A stretch of 64,000 bases of DNA from Micrococcus porci (GTDB taxonomy: Bacteria; Actinomycetota; Actinomycetes; Actinomycetales; Micrococcaceae). Below are positions 1 to 10,221 of this stretch, one piece after another. Numbering within the stretch: the stretch's first letter is position 1; every line of letters begins with the position of its first letter. Under the pieces are notes generated by a model. That model made no database searches. It worked only from the letters and a program-made list of their open reading frames with translations, and was not told the origin of the DNA. The stretch lies in NCBI RefSeq assembly GCF_020097155.1, contig NZ_CP083691.1, forward strand, positions 2,294,001 through 2,358,000, written 5' to 3'. Made by a program: the position numbers and the translations under genes.

Positions 1-439
1 GGTCCCCCGGAGTGCGCGCATGCACCATCAGCGGCTGTTCCTCCCGCACGGCGCGCGGCCGGTGGCCGGCGTCCCGCAGGGTGCGGCCGACGGCCAGCAC
101 CGTCACCGCCGGGCCGTACACGGACGCGAACCGGCGCCGCAGCGCGGCGACGGAGGCCGCGAGGGCGGGGACGTCGTCGTCGTGGCCGGCCAGGGGCACC
201 ACCGTGGATCCCACCCAGCAGGCCGAGCGCAGTGCGCCCGGCCGGTCCGGGTCCTCCACGCCGAGGAACAGGGTGCCGTCCGCGCGCCCGCCCCGGGGGC
301 CGGCCAGGCGGCCGGCCTCCAGCAGGGACGCCGCGTGGACGTTCGCCACCGGGTCCGCGGCCGCGAGCGCCGTCAGCGCCGGGGTGTCCGCATCCGTGAG
401 GACCCGCACCCGGCCGTCCGACGCGGCGGCGAGGTCCAC
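1..439 (-). CDS. GNAT N-acetyltransferase, DUF4081 type (N-terminal part, runs off left edge)
   Basis: Reading leftwards from a GTG at 439, the frame stays open for 146 codons to the window edge, so only the N-terminal part is present. The acetyl-CoA-binding domain is not visible. The segment ends near a motif EEQPLMVH that I recognise from actinobacterial GNAT proteins with an N-terminal DUF4081 domain, whose gene follows ispG (Rv2867c in M. tuberculosis). The GTG lies one base after the ispG stop codon, so it is probably translated from the ispG message by coupling. The substrate is unknown. The start and family are inferred from context and one motif. Confidence 0.75.
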   Translation of the reverse strand, partial: MDLAAASDGRVRVLTDADTPALTALAAADPVANVHAASLLEAGRLAGPRGGRADGTLFLGVEDPDRPGALRSACWVGSTVVPLAGHDDDVPALAASVAALRRRFASVYGPAVTVLAVGRTLRDAGHRPRAVREEQPLMVHARTPGD

Positions 440-440
440 G

Positions 441-1610
441 TCAGTGGACGGTGACCGACGGGGCACCGGCGGGCGCAGCCTCACCCTCGCCGTCCTCGTG
501 GCCCATCTCCGCCGCGATGCGGCGGGCCTCCTCGATGAGGGTGTCCACGATCTGGTCCTCGGGCACGGTGCGGATGACCTCGCCCTTGACGAAGATCTGG
601 CCCTTGCCGTTGCCGGAGGCGACGCCGAGGTCGGCCTCGCGGGCCTCGCCCGGGCCGTTGACGACGCAGCCCATGACGGCCACGCGCAGCGGCACGGTGA
701 CGTCCTTGAGGCCCTCGGTGACCTGCTCGGCCAGCGTGTACACGTCCACCTGGGCGCGGCCGCAGGAGGGGCAGGAGACGATCTCCAGCTTCCGCTCGCG
801 GAGGTTGAGGGACTGCAGGATCTGCAGGCCGACCTTGACCTCCTCGACCGGCGGGGCGGAGAGGGACACACGGATGGTGTCGCCGATGCCCTTGCCGAGC
901 AGGTAGCCGAAGGCGGTGGCGGACTTGATGGTGCCCTGGAAGGCGGGGCCGGCCTCGGTGACGCCGAGGTGCAGCGGCCAGTCGCCCTGCTCGGCGAGGA
1001 GCTCGTAGGCGCGGGCCATGATCACCGGGTCGTTGTGCTTCACGGAGATCTTGAAGTCCTTGAAGCCGTGCTCCTCGAAGAGGGACGCCTCCCACACCGC
1101 GGACTCGACGAGGGCCTCCGGGGTGGCCTTGCCGTGCTTCTGGAGGAGGCGGGGGTCCAGGGAGCCGGCGTTGACGCCGATGCGCAGCGAGGTGCCGTGC
1201 TCGGTGGCCGCCTGGGCGATCTCCTTGACCTTGTCGTCGAACTTCTTGATGTTGCCCGGGTTCACGCGCACCGCGCCGCAGCCGGCCTCGATCGCGGCGA
1301 ACACGTACTTGGGCTGGAAGTGGATGTCCGCGATCACGGGGATGGTGGACTGCTGCGCGATGACCTTCAGCGCGTCCGCGTCCTTGTCCGTGGGGCAGGC
1401 GACGCGCACGATGTCGCAGCCGGCGGCGGTGAGCTCCGCGATCTGCTGCAGGGTCGCGCCGATGTCGTGGGTCTTCGTGGTGGTCATGGACTGCACGGAG
1501 ACCGGGTGCTCCGAGCCCACGCCGACCCGGCCCACCTGGATCTGCCGGGTCCGCCGGCGCGGGGCCAGCACGGGCGGCGGGGCGGACGGCATTCCAAGGC
1601 TGACAGGCAC
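441..1610 (-). CDS. ispG: 4-hydroxy-3-methylbut-2-enyl diphosphate synthase
   Basis: This 389-residue protein is the penultimate enzyme of the MEP isoprenoid pathway. It reductively opens the cyclic diphosphate MEcPP to HMBPP with a [4Fe-4S] cluster. The three cluster cysteines are visible: C280 and C283 in SCPSCGRAQ, and C315 in [15 protein letters not shown], which also holds the conserved glutamate. The N-terminal TIM-barrel segment starts with [12 protein letters not shown]. The GTG start at 1610 follows GAGGAG by about six bases. It lies downstream of dxr and the site-2 protease in the same direction, as in other actinobacteria, but a 120-bp gap with its own -10-like hexamer suggests a separate promoter. 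Confidence 0.97.
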   Translation of the reverse strand: MPVSLGMPSAPPPVLAPRRRTRQIQVGRVGVGSEHPVSVQSMTTTKTHDIGATLQQIAELTAAGCDIVRVACPTDKDADALKVIAQQSTIPVIADIHFQPKYVFAAIEAGCGAVRVNPGNIKKFDDKVKEIAQAATEHGTSLRIGVNAGSLDPRLLQKHGKATPEALVESAVWEASLFEEHGFKDFKISVKHNDPVIMARAYELLAEQGDWPLHLGVTEAGPAFQGTIKSATAFGYLLGKGIGDTIRVSLSAPPVEEVKVGLQILQSLNLRERKLEIVSCPSCGRAQVDVYTLAEQVTEGLKDVTVPLRVAVMGCVVNGPGEAREADLGVASGNGKGQIFVKGEVIRTVPEDQIVDTLIEEARRIAAEMGHEDGEGEAAPAGAPSVTVH

Positions 1611-1667
1611 GGTGGCTCCTCACGGATTCGCGGTGGGCGGCACGGGCCGCCCGGGGACGTCGCACCC

Positions 1668-1673
1668 ATCCTA
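1668..1673 (-). promoter_or_regulatory. putative -10 hexamer for ispG (TAGGAT)
   Basis: TAGGAT reads leftwards about 58 bases before the ispG start, in the gap after the protease gene. No convincing -35 is seen, so this is a motif match only. Confidence 0.4.
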
Positions 1674-1730
1674 GGCCCGGGGCCCCGGGGCGGGCTCGGG
1701 CGGGGTGGGCACAGGACGGGGGCGGCGGGA

Positions 1731-3101
1731 TCAGAACAGCTGGACGGGCTTGACGATGTCCGCCACGATCAGCAGCACGCCCATGGCGAGCATCGCGGCG
1801 CCGACGACGTAGGTCAGCGGCATCATCACGGCCAGGTCGAACGGGCCCGGGTCGGGGCGGCCGCGCAGGCGGGCCCAGCCACGGCGCAGCCCCTCCCAGA
1901 GCGCGCCGGCGACGTGGCCGCCGTCGAGGGGCAGCAGCGGGATGAGGTTGAACACCAGCAGGGCCACGTTGACGCCCGCCACCAGCGAGAGCAGCAGGGC
2001 CGCCTTGTCCGCCGGCGACGCCGTGTCCAGCGCGGCCGCCTCCCCCGCGATCCTCCCGACACCCACCACGGACATCGGGCCGTTCGGGTCGCGCGGGGCC
2101 GGGGTGACCACCGCGACGGCGGTGTCCCACAGCCGCTGCGGCAGCGCGAGGATCACGCCGACGACGCCCTGCGCCTGCCGGCCGACGAGCGGCACGGCCT
2201 CCCACGGGGCGAGCGTGACGGTCTCCTGCCGGGAGGCGAGTCCGATGAAGCCGACCGGCTCCGTCTTCACGCCGCCGTCCGCCCCGCGCTCGGGGACGCC
2301 GAGCGCGTCGGTCACGGGCCGCTCGGTGAGCAGCGGGGTGAGGGTGGACTCCGTGCGGGTCCCGTCCCGCTCCCAGGCGATGGCCGTGGCCTGCCCGGCG
2401 CGGGCGCGGATGGCCGTGGAGAGCTCCGCCCACGAGCCGACGTCCCTGCCGTCGAAGGAGACCACCCGGTCCCCCGGGCGCAGACCGGCCTCGTAGGCCG
2501 GCGCCGCGGGGTCGCCCGGGCGGCAGTCCTGGGCGGCCCCGCCGTCCGCTGCCCGGGACTGCTGCTCCGACTGGGAGACGACGCACTGGAACACCTCGTC
2601 CGCCGTCGTCGACGGCCGGGCCACCCCGAGGGTGCTCACCAGCACCGCGGTGAGCGCCAGCGCGATCAGCAGGTTCACGAAGGGGCCGCCGAGCATGATG
2701 ACCACGCGCTTCCACACGGGCAGCTGGATGAACTGGCGCCCCTCGTCGGCCGCGGTGATCTCCTCAGCGGCCTGCGCCCGCGCGTCGTCGGCCATGCGCC
2801 CGGCCCGGGCGCGGAAGCCCGTGGACCCCGTGCGGGCCACGGTGCCGCCCTTCGGCGGGGGCAGCATCCCGACCATCGCCACGTACCCGCCCAGCGGGAA
2901 CGCCTTGATCCCGTACTCGGTCTCGCCGCGCCGCCAGGACGCCACGGTGGGGCCGAAGCCCACCATGTACTGCGTGACCCGCACGCCGAACAGCTTGGCC
3001 GGGACCAGGTGGCCGACCTCGTGCAGGGCGATGGACAGGGCCAGCCCCAGGGCGACGACGACCACGCCGCCCACGAACCACAGCGCCTCCACGGCGCTCA
3101 C
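1731..3101 (-). CDS. rseP: site-2 (M50) intramembrane metalloprotease with PDZ domain
   Basis: This 456-residue membrane protease of the RseP/Rip1 family cuts transmembrane substrates such as anti-sigma factors. The zinc motif HEVGH is at residues 27-31 inside the first membrane helix. A PDZ-like segment ([12 protein letters not shown]) lies in the middle. The second catalytic motif [12 protein letters not shown] is near the C-terminus, followed by a last membrane helix. The GTG start at 3101 overlaps the dxr stop codon by four bases (GTGA), which fixes the start and implies translational coupling. M. tuberculosis has the same dxr-rip1-ispG order. The local substrate cannot be read from the sequence. 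Confidence 0.93.
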   Translation of the reverse strand: MSAVEALWFVGGVVVVALGLALSIALHEVGHLVPAKLFGVRVTQYMVGFGPTVASWRRGETEYGIKAFPLGGYVAMVGMLPPPKGGTVARTGSTGFRARAGRMADDARAQAAEEITAADEGRQFIQLPVWKRVVIMLGGPFVNLLIALALTAVLVSTLGVARPSTTADEVFQCVVSQSEQQSRAADGGAAQDCRPGDPAAPAYEAGLRPGDRVVSFDGRDVGSWAELSTAIRARAGQATAIAWERDGTRTESTLTPLLTERPVTDALGVPERGADGGVKTEPVGFIGLASRQETVTLAPWEAVPLVGRQAQGVVGVILALPQRLWDTAVAVVTPAPRDPNGPMSVVGVGRIAGEAAALDTASPADKAALLLSLVAGVNVALLVFNLIPLLPLDGGHVAGALWEGLRRGWARLRGRPDPGPFDLAVMMPLTYVVGAAMLAMGVLLIVADIVKPVQLF

Positions 3102-4360
3102 CAGCGCCCGCGCGCGGCGGCGCGGGCCCAGTCCTCGGCCGCGAGGACGGCCTCGACGGTCAGCTCGTCCGGATCCGCCCCGGCGGCGGCGAGCACCCCG
3201 TCCGGCCGGTACTCGCCCAGGACGGCGCGGACGGTCTCCACGATCTGGTCGAAGCGGATGCGCCCGCCGTGGAACGCGTCCACGGCCTCCTCGTTGGCCG
3301 CGTTGAACACGGCCATGTGGGTGTCGGACGACGCCGCGGCCTCCTTGGCGAGGGACACCGCCGGGAACGCCGCCTCGTCGAGCGGCTCGAAGGTCCACTG
3401 CGCGGCCTGCGTCCAGTCGCAGCCGGCGGCCGCCCCCAGGACGCGGTGCGGCCATCCGATGCCGAGGGCGATGGGCAGGCGCATGTCCGGCGGGGAGGCC
3501 TGGGCCAGGGTGGAGCCGTCCGTGAACTCGACCATGGAGTGCACCACCGACTGCGAGTGGACCACCACGTCGATCCGCTCCAGCGGGACGTCGAAGAGCA
3601 GGTGCGCCTCGATCACCTCGAGGGCCTTGTTCACCAGGGACGCGGAGTTGGTGGTCACCACCCGGCCCATGTCCCAGGTGGGGTGGGCGAGTGCCTGGGC
3701 CGGGGTGACCTCGGCGAGCTGCGCCGCCGAGAAGCCGCGGAACGGCCCTCCGGAGGCCGTGAGGACGAGCCGGCGCACCTCGCCCGCCGTGCCGCCGCGC
3801 AGCGCCTGCGCCAGCGCCGAGTGCTCCGAGTCCACGGGGACGAGCTGGCCGGGCGCGGCGGCGGCCTTGACCAGTGCCCCGCCCACGATCAGCGACTCCT
3901 TGTTGGCGAGCGCCAGCCGGTGGCCGGCGCGCAGTGCGGCAAGTGTGGGGGCCAGGCCGATGGACCCGGTGATCCCGTTGAGCACGGTGTCCGCGCCCTC
4001 CCAGGCCGCGATCCGCGCGGCCGCCTCGGGTCCGGTGAAGAGGGCGGGGCGCGGGTCGGGGCGGCGCAGGCGGGCGGCGGCGTCGGCCAGGGCCGCGCGC
4101 AGCTCTTCCTCGGAGGCCGCGGCGGAGCCGACCGCCTCGACCCCGTGGGCCACGGCCTGCTCCGCGAGCAGCGCGGTGTTCGCGCCCCCGGACAGGGCCA
4201 CCGCGCGGAACCGCTCGGGGGCCTGGGCGATCACGTCCAGGCCCTGCGTGCCGATCGAGCCGGTGGACCCGACCAGCGCCACGGCCCGGCAGGCCCCGTC
4301 GGAGGCCCCCGGGCCGTGGTCGGCGGGGAACGTGTAGTCGGTGAGGGATCCGTGCGTCAC
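3098..4360 (-). CDS. dxr: 1-deoxy-D-xylulose 5-phosphate reductoisomerase
   Basis: This is the first committed enzyme of the MEP pathway. It converts DXP to MEP with NADPH and a divalent metal. The protein has 420 residues. The NADPH-binding GSTGSIG lies at residues 31-37, after a short actinobacterial-type extension. NKESLIVGG and the metal and substrate loop around VDSEHSAL are present. The GTG at 4360 (VTHGSLTDY) is chosen because the frame upstream becomes non-protein-like. The stop overlaps the start of the protease gene by four bases, so dxr and the protease form a coupled pair, with ispG next. Confidence 0.96.
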   Translation of the reverse strand: MTHGSLTDYTFPADHGPGASDGACRAVALVGSTGSIGTQGLDVIAQAPERFRAVALSGGANTALLAEQAVAHGVEAVGSAAASEEELRAALADAAARLRRPDPRPALFTGPEAAARIAAWEGADTVLNGITGSIGLAPTLAALRAGHRLALANKESLIVGGALVKAAAAPGQLVPVDSEHSALAQALRGGTAGEVRRLVLTASGGPFRGFSAAQLAEVTPAQALAHPTWDMGRVVTTNSASLVNKALEVIEAHLLFDVPLERIDVVVHSQSVVHSMVEFTDGSTLAQASPPDMRLPIALGIGWPHRVLGAAAGCDWTQAAQWTFEPLDEAAFPAVSLAKEAAASSDTHMAVFNAANEEAVDAFHGGRIRFDQIVETVRAVLGEYRPDGVLAAAGADPDELTVEAVLAAEDWARAAARGRW

Positions 4361-4425
4361 CCGGCCATCATGCCAGCGGCGTCTGGACGGACGCCGAGGG
4401 CACGACGGCCGGGCCGCCGGCCGCC

Positions 4426-6039
4426 TCAGTGGGCCACGGGCTTCTCCGCGCCGACGCCGGTGAGGGAGCGGACCTCCATCTCGGCCTGCTTGTCCGGGTC
4501 CTCGACGTCCTTCGAGGTCACCGAGCCCAGCCAGCCCAGGACGAAGGCCAGCGGGATGGACACGATGCCCGGGTTCTTCAGCGGGAACACCGCGAAGTCC
4601 GCCGTGGGGATCATCGAGGTCTCCGCCCCGGACATCACCGGGGAGAGCACGATCAGGACGATCGAGGCGATCAGGCCGCCGTACATGGACCACACGGCGC
4701 CGCGCGTCGTGAAGCCCCTCCAGAACAGCGAGTAGAGGATGGTCGGCAGGTTCGCCGAGGCCGCCACCGCGAAGGCCAGGGCCACGAGGAACGCGACGTT
4801 CTGGCCCTGCGCGGCGATGCCGCCGACGATCGCGAGGACGCCGATGACGACCACGGTGATCTTGCCGATGCGGACCTCCTCCTCGGGCGTCAGGGGCTCC
4901 TTCGCGATCACGGAGCCCCAGACGTCGTGGGCGAACGACGCCGCCGCCGTCAGGGCCAGGCCGGCCACCACCGCGAGGATGGTCGCGAAGGCCACCGCGG
5001 AGATCAGTCCCAGCAGGATGGACCCGCCCAGCTCGAACGCGAGCAGCGGGGCGGCGGAGTTCACGCCGCCGGGCGCGGCGAGGATCTTCTCCGGGCCGAT
5101 GAGCGCGCCGGCGCCGTAGCCCAGCACCAGGGTGAAGAGGTAGAACGCGCCGATGAGCACGATGGCCCAGACCACGGACGTGCGGGCCTCCTTGGCCGTC
5201 GGCACCGTGTAGAAGCGCATCAGCACGTGCGGCAGGCCGGCGGTGCCCAGCACCAGGGCCAGGCCCAGAGACAGGAAGTCCAGGCGGGTGGTGAAGTTCT
5301 TGCCGTACTGCAGGCCGGGCTCCAGGATCGCCTCGCCCTGGGGGTTGAGCTGGACGGCGGCGCCCATCATGGCGTTGAAGTCGAACCCGAAGAGGGCCAG
5401 GGACCAGAGGGTCATGACGCCCGCGCCGGTGATCAGCAGGATCGCCTTGATGATCTGCACGTAGGTGGTGCCCTTCATGCCGCCGACGAGCACGTAGACG
5501 ATCATCAGCACGCCGACGATCACGATCACGAGGGCCTGACCGCCCTTGTCCGTGATGTTCAGCAGCAGGGCCACGAGGCCGCCGGCGCCGGCCATCTGCG
5601 CCAGCAGGTAGAAGAGGCAGACGGCCATGGTGCCGAAGGCGGCCGCGATGCGCACCGGCTTCTGGCGCAGGCGGAAGGAGAGCACGTCCGCCATCGTGAA
5701 TTTGCCGGTGTTGCGCAGCAGCTCGGCCACGAGCAGCAGGGCCACCAGCCATGCCACCAGGAAGCCGATCGAGTAGAGGAAGCCGTCGTACCCGTAGAGG
5801 GCGATGGCGCCCACGATGCCCAGGAAGGACGCCGCGGAGAGGTAGTCGCCGGCGATGGCGGTGCCGTTCTGCGTGCCCGAGAACCCGCGGCCGCCGGCGT
5901 AGTAGTCCGCGGCCGAGGCGTTCTTCTTGGACGCGCGGATGACGATCACGAGGGTGACCGCCACGAAGGCGACGAAGATGCCGATGTTGACGACCGGGTC
6001 GCCGACGGCGGCGGCGAGGGGCAGTGCGAAGGTGCTCAC
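4426..6039 (-). CDS. sodium:solute symporter, acetate/monocarboxylate (ActP/MctC) type
   Basis: This 537-residue protein with about 13 hydrophobic segments belongs to the SSS family. The N-terminus has the [16 protein letters not shown] stretch and [11 protein letters not shown], typical of the ActP/MctC branch that imports acetate, pyruvate or propionate with cation. The start is the GTG at 6039, which overlaps the stop of the DUF485 gene by four bases. DUF485 proteins regularly pair with ActP-type symporters. Two CRP/GlxR-like sites upstream fit carbon-source control. Acetate as substrate is inferred from family and partner. Confidence 0.88.
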   Translation of the reverse strand: MSTFALPLAAAVGDPVVNIGIFVAFVAVTLVIVIRASKKNASAADYYAGGRGFSGTQNGTAIAGDYLSAASFLGIVGAIALYGYDGFLYSIGFLVAWLVALLLVAELLRNTGKFTMADVLSFRLRQKPVRIAAAFGTMAVCLFYLLAQMAGAGGLVALLLNITDKGGQALVIVIVGVLMIVYVLVGGMKGTTYVQIIKAILLITGAGVMTLWSLALFGFDFNAMMGAAVQLNPQGEAILEPGLQYGKNFTTRLDFLSLGLALVLGTAGLPHVLMRFYTVPTAKEARTSVVWAIVLIGAFYLFTLVLGYGAGALIGPEKILAAPGGVNSAAPLLAFELGGSILLGLISAVAFATILAVVAGLALTAAASFAHDVWGSVIAKEPLTPEEEVRIGKITVVVIGVLAIVGGIAAQGQNVAFLVALAFAVAASANLPTILYSLFWRGFTTRGAVWSMYGGLIASIVLIVLSPVMSGAETSMIPTADFAVFPLKNPGIVSIPLAFVLGWLGSVTSKDVEDPDKQAEMEVRSLTGVGAEKPVAH

Positions 6040-6413
6040 AGGGCGACCTCCGGAGTCTCGGGGGCGGCGCCGGCGGCCTCGCGCTCCAGGCGCTCGCGCA
6101 GGGCGGCGGCGCGCGGGTCGAGGACGCGGTTGGAGAACCGCACGTAGGCGAACGTGATGGCGAACGTCGTGACGAACTGCAGGAGTCCGAGCACGAGGCC
6201 GAGGGTGATGTTGCCGCCCAGGCGAACGGCCATGACCTGGGGGAAGAACGCCCCCAGGATCACGAAGAGCAGGTACCAGACGAAGAACGTGACCGTCATG
6301 GGGAACGCGAAGGAGCGCTGGGTGCGGCGGAGTTCACGGAACTCCGGCGAGTCCTGCGCCGCGCGGAACTGCGCGGGCGTGGGGGCCGGCGGTGTGTGCG
6401 GGCCGGTGGACAT
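6036..6413 (-). CDS. DUF485 membrane protein, symporter partner
   Basis: This 125-residue protein has two hydrophobic helices ([16 protein letters not shown] and a second stretch ending [10 protein letters not shown]), the DUF485 layout. The ATG at 6413 is preceded by GGGAGG at good spacing. Its stop overlaps the symporter start (GTGA), so the two are co-translated. Members of this family are encoded with ActP-type transporters; their mechanism is not established. It is the first gene of the operon, behind the CRP-like sites. Confidence 0.88.
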   Translation of the reverse strand: MSTGPHTPPAPTPAQFRAAQDSPEFRELRRTQRSFAFPMTVTFFVWYLLFVILGAFFPQVMAVRLGGNITLGLVLGLLQFVTTFAITFAYVRFSNRVLDPRAAALRERLEREAAGAAPETPEVAL

Positions 6414-6449
6414 GGGGGGCCTCCCGAGGATGGTGGGACGTGCGCCGCG

Positions 6450-6480
6450 TGTGACGCGGATCACTGTGATGACCATCACA
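6450..6480. promoter_or_regulatory. two tandem CRP/GlxR-type operators
   Basis: The site at 6465-6480 reads TGTGATGACCATCACA, a perfect match to TGTGA-N6-TCACA. Immediately left, 6450-6465 reads TGTGACGCGGATCACT, a match but for one base. They lie between the DUF485-symporter operon (leftward) and the tetR gene (rightward), 50-70 bp from the DUF485 start. GlxR/CRP proteins control acetate uptake and metabolism in corynebacteria. Which gene is controlled here is inference. Confidence 0.75.
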
Positions 6481-6583
6481 CTGTGAATGCAGGCGCACAG
6501 CCTCGTCAACCCGACTGCCCGGCATGACCCCCGCGTCACGAGGCCCCTCCCCCGATCCCCGGGGGTCCGCGGACGCGGGTCAC

Positions 6584-6589
6584 TACAGT
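6584..6589 (+). promoter_or_regulatory. -10 hexamer TACAGT, leaderless start of tetR gene
   Basis: TACAGT ends six bases before the ATG at 6596, which places the transcription start at or next to the start codon. Confidence 0.6.
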
Positions 6590-6595
6590 GGGCGC

Positions 6596-7252
6596 ATGCC
6601 CCACGCCCCCGACACCGCCGCCCCCGGCCCCACGGGCACCCCGCGGGAGCGGGCCAAGGCCCGTCGTCGCGCGGAGCTGCTCGCCGCCGCGGCCCGGCTC
6701 TTCGCAGCCCACGGCTACGAGGCCACCCGCCTGGAGGACATCGGGGCCGCCGCGGGGATCAGCGGCCCGGGGATCTACCGACACTTCGCCGGCAAGGCAG
6801 CCGTCCTGGTGGAGATCCTCTCGAGCGCCAGCCTCTTCCTCCTCGACGGCGCCGAGGCCGTGGCCGCCCGCGGACTGTCCGGCGCCGAGGCCGTCCACGA
6901 CCTGATCGCCTTCCACACCGACTTCGCCCTGGCCAACCGCGACGTCATCCGCGTGCAGGGGCGGGACATGTCCTCCCTGCCGCCGGCCGACGGCGCCGAG
7001 ATCACCCGTGTGCAGCGCCGGTACATCGACCTGTGGGGCGCCCAGCTGCGCCGCCTCCACCCCGGCGAGGATCACGCCACCGCCCGGTTCCGCACCCAGG
7101 CACTGCTCGGCCTCATCAACTCGACGCCGTTCTCCGTGCGCCGCTCCCGGGCGGACCGCGGCGCACGTCGGGACGCGCTCATCGGCATGGCCTGGGCGGC
7201 GGCCCGGACGCCCGGGGGGACGGCCCGCCCGGAGCCTCCGGTGGTACCGTGA
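6596..7252 (+). CDS. TetR-family transcriptional regulator
   Basis: This 218-residue repressor has a typical TetR helix-turn-helix in the first third (ARLFAAHGYEATRLEDIGAA followed by GISGPGIYRHFAGKA). The C-terminal ligand domain is not diagnostic. I chose the ATG at 6596 over an upstream ATG at 6524 because a -10 hexamer ends six bases before it and the extra upstream residues are not protein-like. The gene is divergent from the DUF485-symporter operon and could share the intergenic operators. The ligand and regulon are unknown. Confidence 0.88.
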   Translation: MPHAPDTAAPGPTGTPRERAKARRRAELLAAAARLFAAHGYEATRLEDIGAAAGISGPGIYRHFAGKAAVLVEILSSASLFLLDGAEAVAARGLSGAEAVHDLIAFHTDFALANRDVIRVQGRDMSSLPPADGAEITRVQRRYIDLWGAQLRRLHPGEDHATARFRTQALLGLINSTPFSVRRSRADRGARRDALIGMAWAAARTPGGTARPEPPVVP

Positions 7253-7306
7253 GCGGCACCGCAGGCCCGCCCCCCGCGGGCCGCCAGCACAGAGAGGTGC
7301 AGCGTC

Positions 7307-7777
7307 GTGCCCCTGCGTGACGTCCGCCCGGACGACCTGGACGCGTTCTTCCTCCACCAGCAGGACGAGCGCGCCAACCTCATGTCCGCCTTCGCCCCCC
7401 GGAACCCCTCGGACCGCGGTGTGTTCGACTACCACTGGGCCCACCTGCTCGGCGACGACGCCACCGAGGTCCGGACCATCGAGCACGAGGGCCGCCCCGT
7501 GGGCGCCCTGGTGTGCACCCGGGTCGACGGCGTGGACGAGCTGTCCTTCTGGGTCGCCCGCGAGTTCTGGGGCCAGGGCCTGACGACGTCCGCCGTGGAC
7601 GAGTTCCTCTCGACCCATCGGGAGCGTCCCGTGCGCGCCCACGTCCCCGAGGACAACCTCGGCTCCGTCAAGGTCCTCACCCGGCGCGGCTTCCGCGAGG
7701 TCGGCCGGGAGAAGGTGTTCTCCAACGCCCGCGCGGAGGTCGTCGAGGAGCTCGTCCTGGAGCTCCCCGGCGCCTGA
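7307..7777 (+). CDS. GNAT-family acetyltransferase
   Basis: This 156-residue single-domain GNAT protein begins with a PLRDVRPDDLDAFF strand-helix. It carries the acetyl-CoA loop in VAREFWGQGLTTSAV and a C-terminal segment (NLGSVKVLTRRGFREVG) common in RimJ/RimL-like members. The GTG start at 7307 is preceded by AGAGAGG. It is in the same direction as the tetR gene, 54 bp after it. The substrate cannot be predicted. Confidence 0.85.
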   Translation: MPLRDVRPDDLDAFFLHQQDERANLMSAFAPRNPSDRGVFDYHWAHLLGDDATEVRTIEHEGRPVGALVCTRVDGVDELSFWVAREFWGQGLTTSAVDEFLSTHRERPVRAHVPEDNLGSVKVLTRRGFREVGREKVFSNARAEVVEELVLELPGA

Positions 7778-7813
7778 GCCGGGGCCCGGCGCAGGCGTTG
7801 CGGGTCCTCCCGC

Positions 7814-9154
7814 TCAGACGAGCGCCAAGGTCATCCCGGGCCGTCGGAGCATCGCGCCCACGTCCGCGAGGAACCGCGAGCCCTGCTCGCCGTCCACCAG
7901 GCGGTGGTCGAAGGACAGCGACAGCGTCACGACCTGACGCAGCGCGATCTGCCCGCGGTGCTCCCACGGCTGGGTCCGCACCGCGCCGAGGCAGAGGATG
8001 GCGGCCTCGCCGGGGTGGATGATCGGCGTGCCGGAGTCGACCCCGAACACCCCGACGTTGGTGAGGGTGAAGGTGCCGCCCGTGAGCTCGGCCGGGGTCA
8101 GGGTCCCCGCCCGCGCGCGCTCCGTGAGCGCCGCGACCTCCACGGCCAGCCCCCGCAGGTCCAGCGCCTGGGCGTCCTTCACGTGGGGCACGAGCAGGCC
8201 GCGGGGCGTGGCCGCGGCCATGCCGAGGTTCACGAAGTGCCGGCGCTCGATGGTCCCGTCCTGCCCGTTCCAGCGGGCGTTGACCTCGGGGGTCCGCTCC
8301 ATGGCGAGGACGCAGGCCCGCAGCGCCAGGGTCATGGGCGTGACCTTGACGTCCCGGAAGGCGCGGTCCCGCCGGAGCTCGTCCAGCAGCTCCATCGACT
8401 CCGTGACGTCCACGGTGAGGAACTCCGTGACGTGCGGGGCGGTGAAGGCGGAGGAGACCATGGCCTGCGCGGTCGCCTTGCGCACCCCGCGGACCTGCTC
8501 CACCACGACGCGCGGGCGGCCTCCCAGCGTGCGCACGCCCGGAGCCGCGTCGGCCTCGGCGGGTGCCTCGGACCCGGCCGAGTCCGAGGCCGCGCGGGCG
8601 GCCGCGTCGACGTCCGCGCGGGTGATCACGCCGTGGTCGCCGGAGCCGGTCACCGACTCCAGGTCCACGCCCAGCCGGCGGGCCAGGAGCCGCACCGGGG
8701 GCGTCGAGCGCGGGCGCTCAGCGGGAGCCGACTCTGCGGGCGCGGGGGCGGGCTCCGCGGACGTGCCCGTCTCCGGCGTGGACTCTCCCGCGGACGAGGC
8801 GGGCCGGCGGCGGCGGCGTGCGGGGGCGCCGCTCTCCGGCGCCGCCCCGTAGCCCACCAGGGTGGGCACGCGACCGTCCGCCGCGGGCCCGTCGGACGGG
8901 GCCGCGTCGTCGCCGGGCAGGTCGAAGGTGACCAGGGGCGACCCCACGTCCACCGTCTGCCCCTCCTGGGCGTGCAGCTCGGCGACGGTGCCGGCGTACG
9001 GGCTGGACACCTCGACCACGGCCTTGGCGGTCTCGACCTCGGCCAGCACCTGGTTCAGGACGACGTCGTCGCCCGCGCTCACACGCCAGGTCACCAGGTC
9101 GGACTCGGTCAGGCCCTCGCCGAGGTCGGGGAGGCGGAACACCGTGCGGGTCAT
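7814..9154 (-). CDS. bkdC: E2 lipoyl acyltransferase of a branched-chain 2-oxo-acid (or pyruvate) dehydrogenase
   Basis: This 446-residue E2 core subunit has an N-terminal lipoyl domain with the lipoylated lysine K44 in ETAKAVVE, an Ala/Pro/Glu-rich linker, a peripheral subunit-binding domain (RLLARRLGVDLESVTGSG), and a C-terminal catalytic domain with the HxxxDG motif in SFDHRLVDGEQG. It moves the acyl group from E1 to CoA. The ATG at 9154 overlaps the E1 beta stop by four bases. The GLTESDLVTWRV lipoyl domain resembles branched-chain (Bkd) complexes, but substrate choice is not certain. No E3 gene is next to it. Confidence 0.92.
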   Translation of the reverse strand: MTRTVFRLPDLGEGLTESDLVTWRVSAGDDVVLNQVLAEVETAKAVVEVSSPYAGTVAELHAQEGQTVDVGSPLVTFDLPGDDAAPSDGPAADGRVPTLVGYGAAPESGAPARRRRRPASSAGESTPETGTSAEPAPAPAESAPAERPRSTPPVRLLARRLGVDLESVTGSGDHGVITRADVDAAARAASDSAGSEAPAEADAAPGVRTLGGRPRVVVEQVRGVRKATAQAMVSSAFTAPHVTEFLTVDVTESMELLDELRRDRAFRDVKVTPMTLALRACVLAMERTPEVNARWNGQDGTIERRHFVNLGMAAATPRGLLVPHVKDAQALDLRGLAVEVAALTERARAGTLTPAELTGGTFTLTNVGVFGVDSGTPIIHPGEAAILCLGAVRTQPWEHRGQIALRQVVTLSLSFDHRLVDGEQGSRFLADVGAMLRRPGMTLALV

Positions 9155-10221
9155 GCGGGGACCTCCGAGGAGTCGGCGCGGGCGGAGAGGAAGTCCTCCG
9201 CGGTCTGGGGCGGGGCGAACGCGTCCACCGCGTCCTGGGGGTTCGGCCGGCCGAGGGCGCGATCGACGCCCTCGAGGATCCGGTCGAGGTCCGGCAGGTG
9301 CAGGTGCTCGAGCGTGGCCGGCGGGTAGGGGATGTCCAGGCCCGTGACCCGGACGGGCGGGGACTCCAGCCAGTGGAAGGCGCGCTCCGCCACCGTGGCC
9401 ACGAGCTCGGCGCCGAGGCCGCCGGTGCGGGAGGCCTCGTGCGCCACCACCAGTCGCCCCGTGCGTCGCACGGACGCCTCGACGAGCCCCGTGTCGAGCG
9501 GGGAGAGGCTGCGCAGGTCGATCAGCTCCACGCTCACGCCCTCCTGCTCCGCGACCTCGGCGGCCTGCAGGGCGGTCTTCACCAGCGGCCCATAGGCCAC
9601 GAGGGTGACGTCCGCGCCGGGACGCAGCACCCGCCCGACGGAGAGCGGTCCCGGTGCCGCGTCCAGGTCCACCGGGCCCTTGTCGTGGTACCGGCGCTTG
9701 GGCTCGAAGAACACGACGGGATCGTCCGAGGCGATCGCCGCGCGGATCATCTCGTAGCCCGCCTGCGGGGAGCTCGGGGAGACGACCCGCAGGCCCGGGG
9801 TGTGCAGGAAGTAGGCCTCCGGGGACTCGCAGTGGTGCTCCGGAGAGCCGATGCCGCCACCGTAGGGGATCCGGATGGTCACCGGCACGGCCACCCGCCC
9901 CCGCGTGCGGGCGCGCAGCTTCGCGAGGTTCGCGACGATCTGGTCGAAGGCCGGGTAGAGGAACCCGTCGAACTGGATCTCCACCACCGGCCGGTAGCCC
10001 CGCAGTGCCAGGCCGATCGCGGTGCCGACGATCCCGGCCTCCGCCAGGGGCGTGTCCACGACCCGGTCGACCCCGAACTCCTCCTGGAGCCCGTCGGTGA
10101 TCCGGAAGACGCCGCCCAGGCGCCCGATGTCCTCGCCCATGAGCAGGACCTTCGGATCGTCGGCCAGGGCCCGGTGCAGGCCGCGGTTGAGCGCGCGGCC
10201 GAACGTCATCTGCTCGCTCAT
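9151..10221 (-). CDS. bkdB: 2-oxo-acid dehydrogenase E1 component, beta subunit
   Basis: This 356-residue beta subunit of a heterotetrameric thiamine-diphosphate E1 has the family landmarks: MGEDIGRLGGVFRIT near the N-terminus, DTPLAEAGIVGTAIGLA, IPYGGGIGSPEHHCESPEAY, and a transketolase-C domain with YGPLVKTALQAA. The start is the ATG at 10221, which overlaps the E1 alpha stop codon (ATGA). Its own stop overlaps the E2 start, so all three subunits are translationally coupled. The HHCESPEAY region is typical of branched-chain and pyruvate E1 beta chains. Confidence 0.93.
   Translation of the reverse strand: MSEQMTFGRALNRGLHRALADDPKVLLMGEDIGRLGGVFRITDGLQEEFGVDRVVDTPLAEAGIVGTAIGLALRGYRPVVEIQFDGFLYPAFDQIVANLAKLRARTRGRVAVPVTIRIPYGGGIGSPEHHCESPEAYFLHTPGLRVVSPSSPQAGYEMIRAAIASDDPVVFFEPKRRYHDKGPVDLDAAPGPLSVGRVLRPGADVTLVAYGPLVKTALQAAEVAEQEGVSVELIDLRSLSPLDTGLVEASVRRTGRLVVAHEASRTGGLGAELVATVAERAFHWLESPPVRVTGLDIPYPPATLEHLHLPDLDRILEGVDRALGRPNPQDAVDAFAPPQTAEDFLSARADSSEVPA

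Noticed and set aside
12..4337. A 1441-codon open frame on the plus strand
   Set aside because: It is the antisense shadow of ispG, the M50 protease and dxr. Its translation is Arg/Ala/Gly-rich without any domain, as expected from third-position GC bias.
4429..6147. Long plus-strand frame across the symporter gene
   Set aside because: Composition is dominated by His, Gln, Asp and Gly, and it lies opposite a clear SSS-family gene. Shadow frame.
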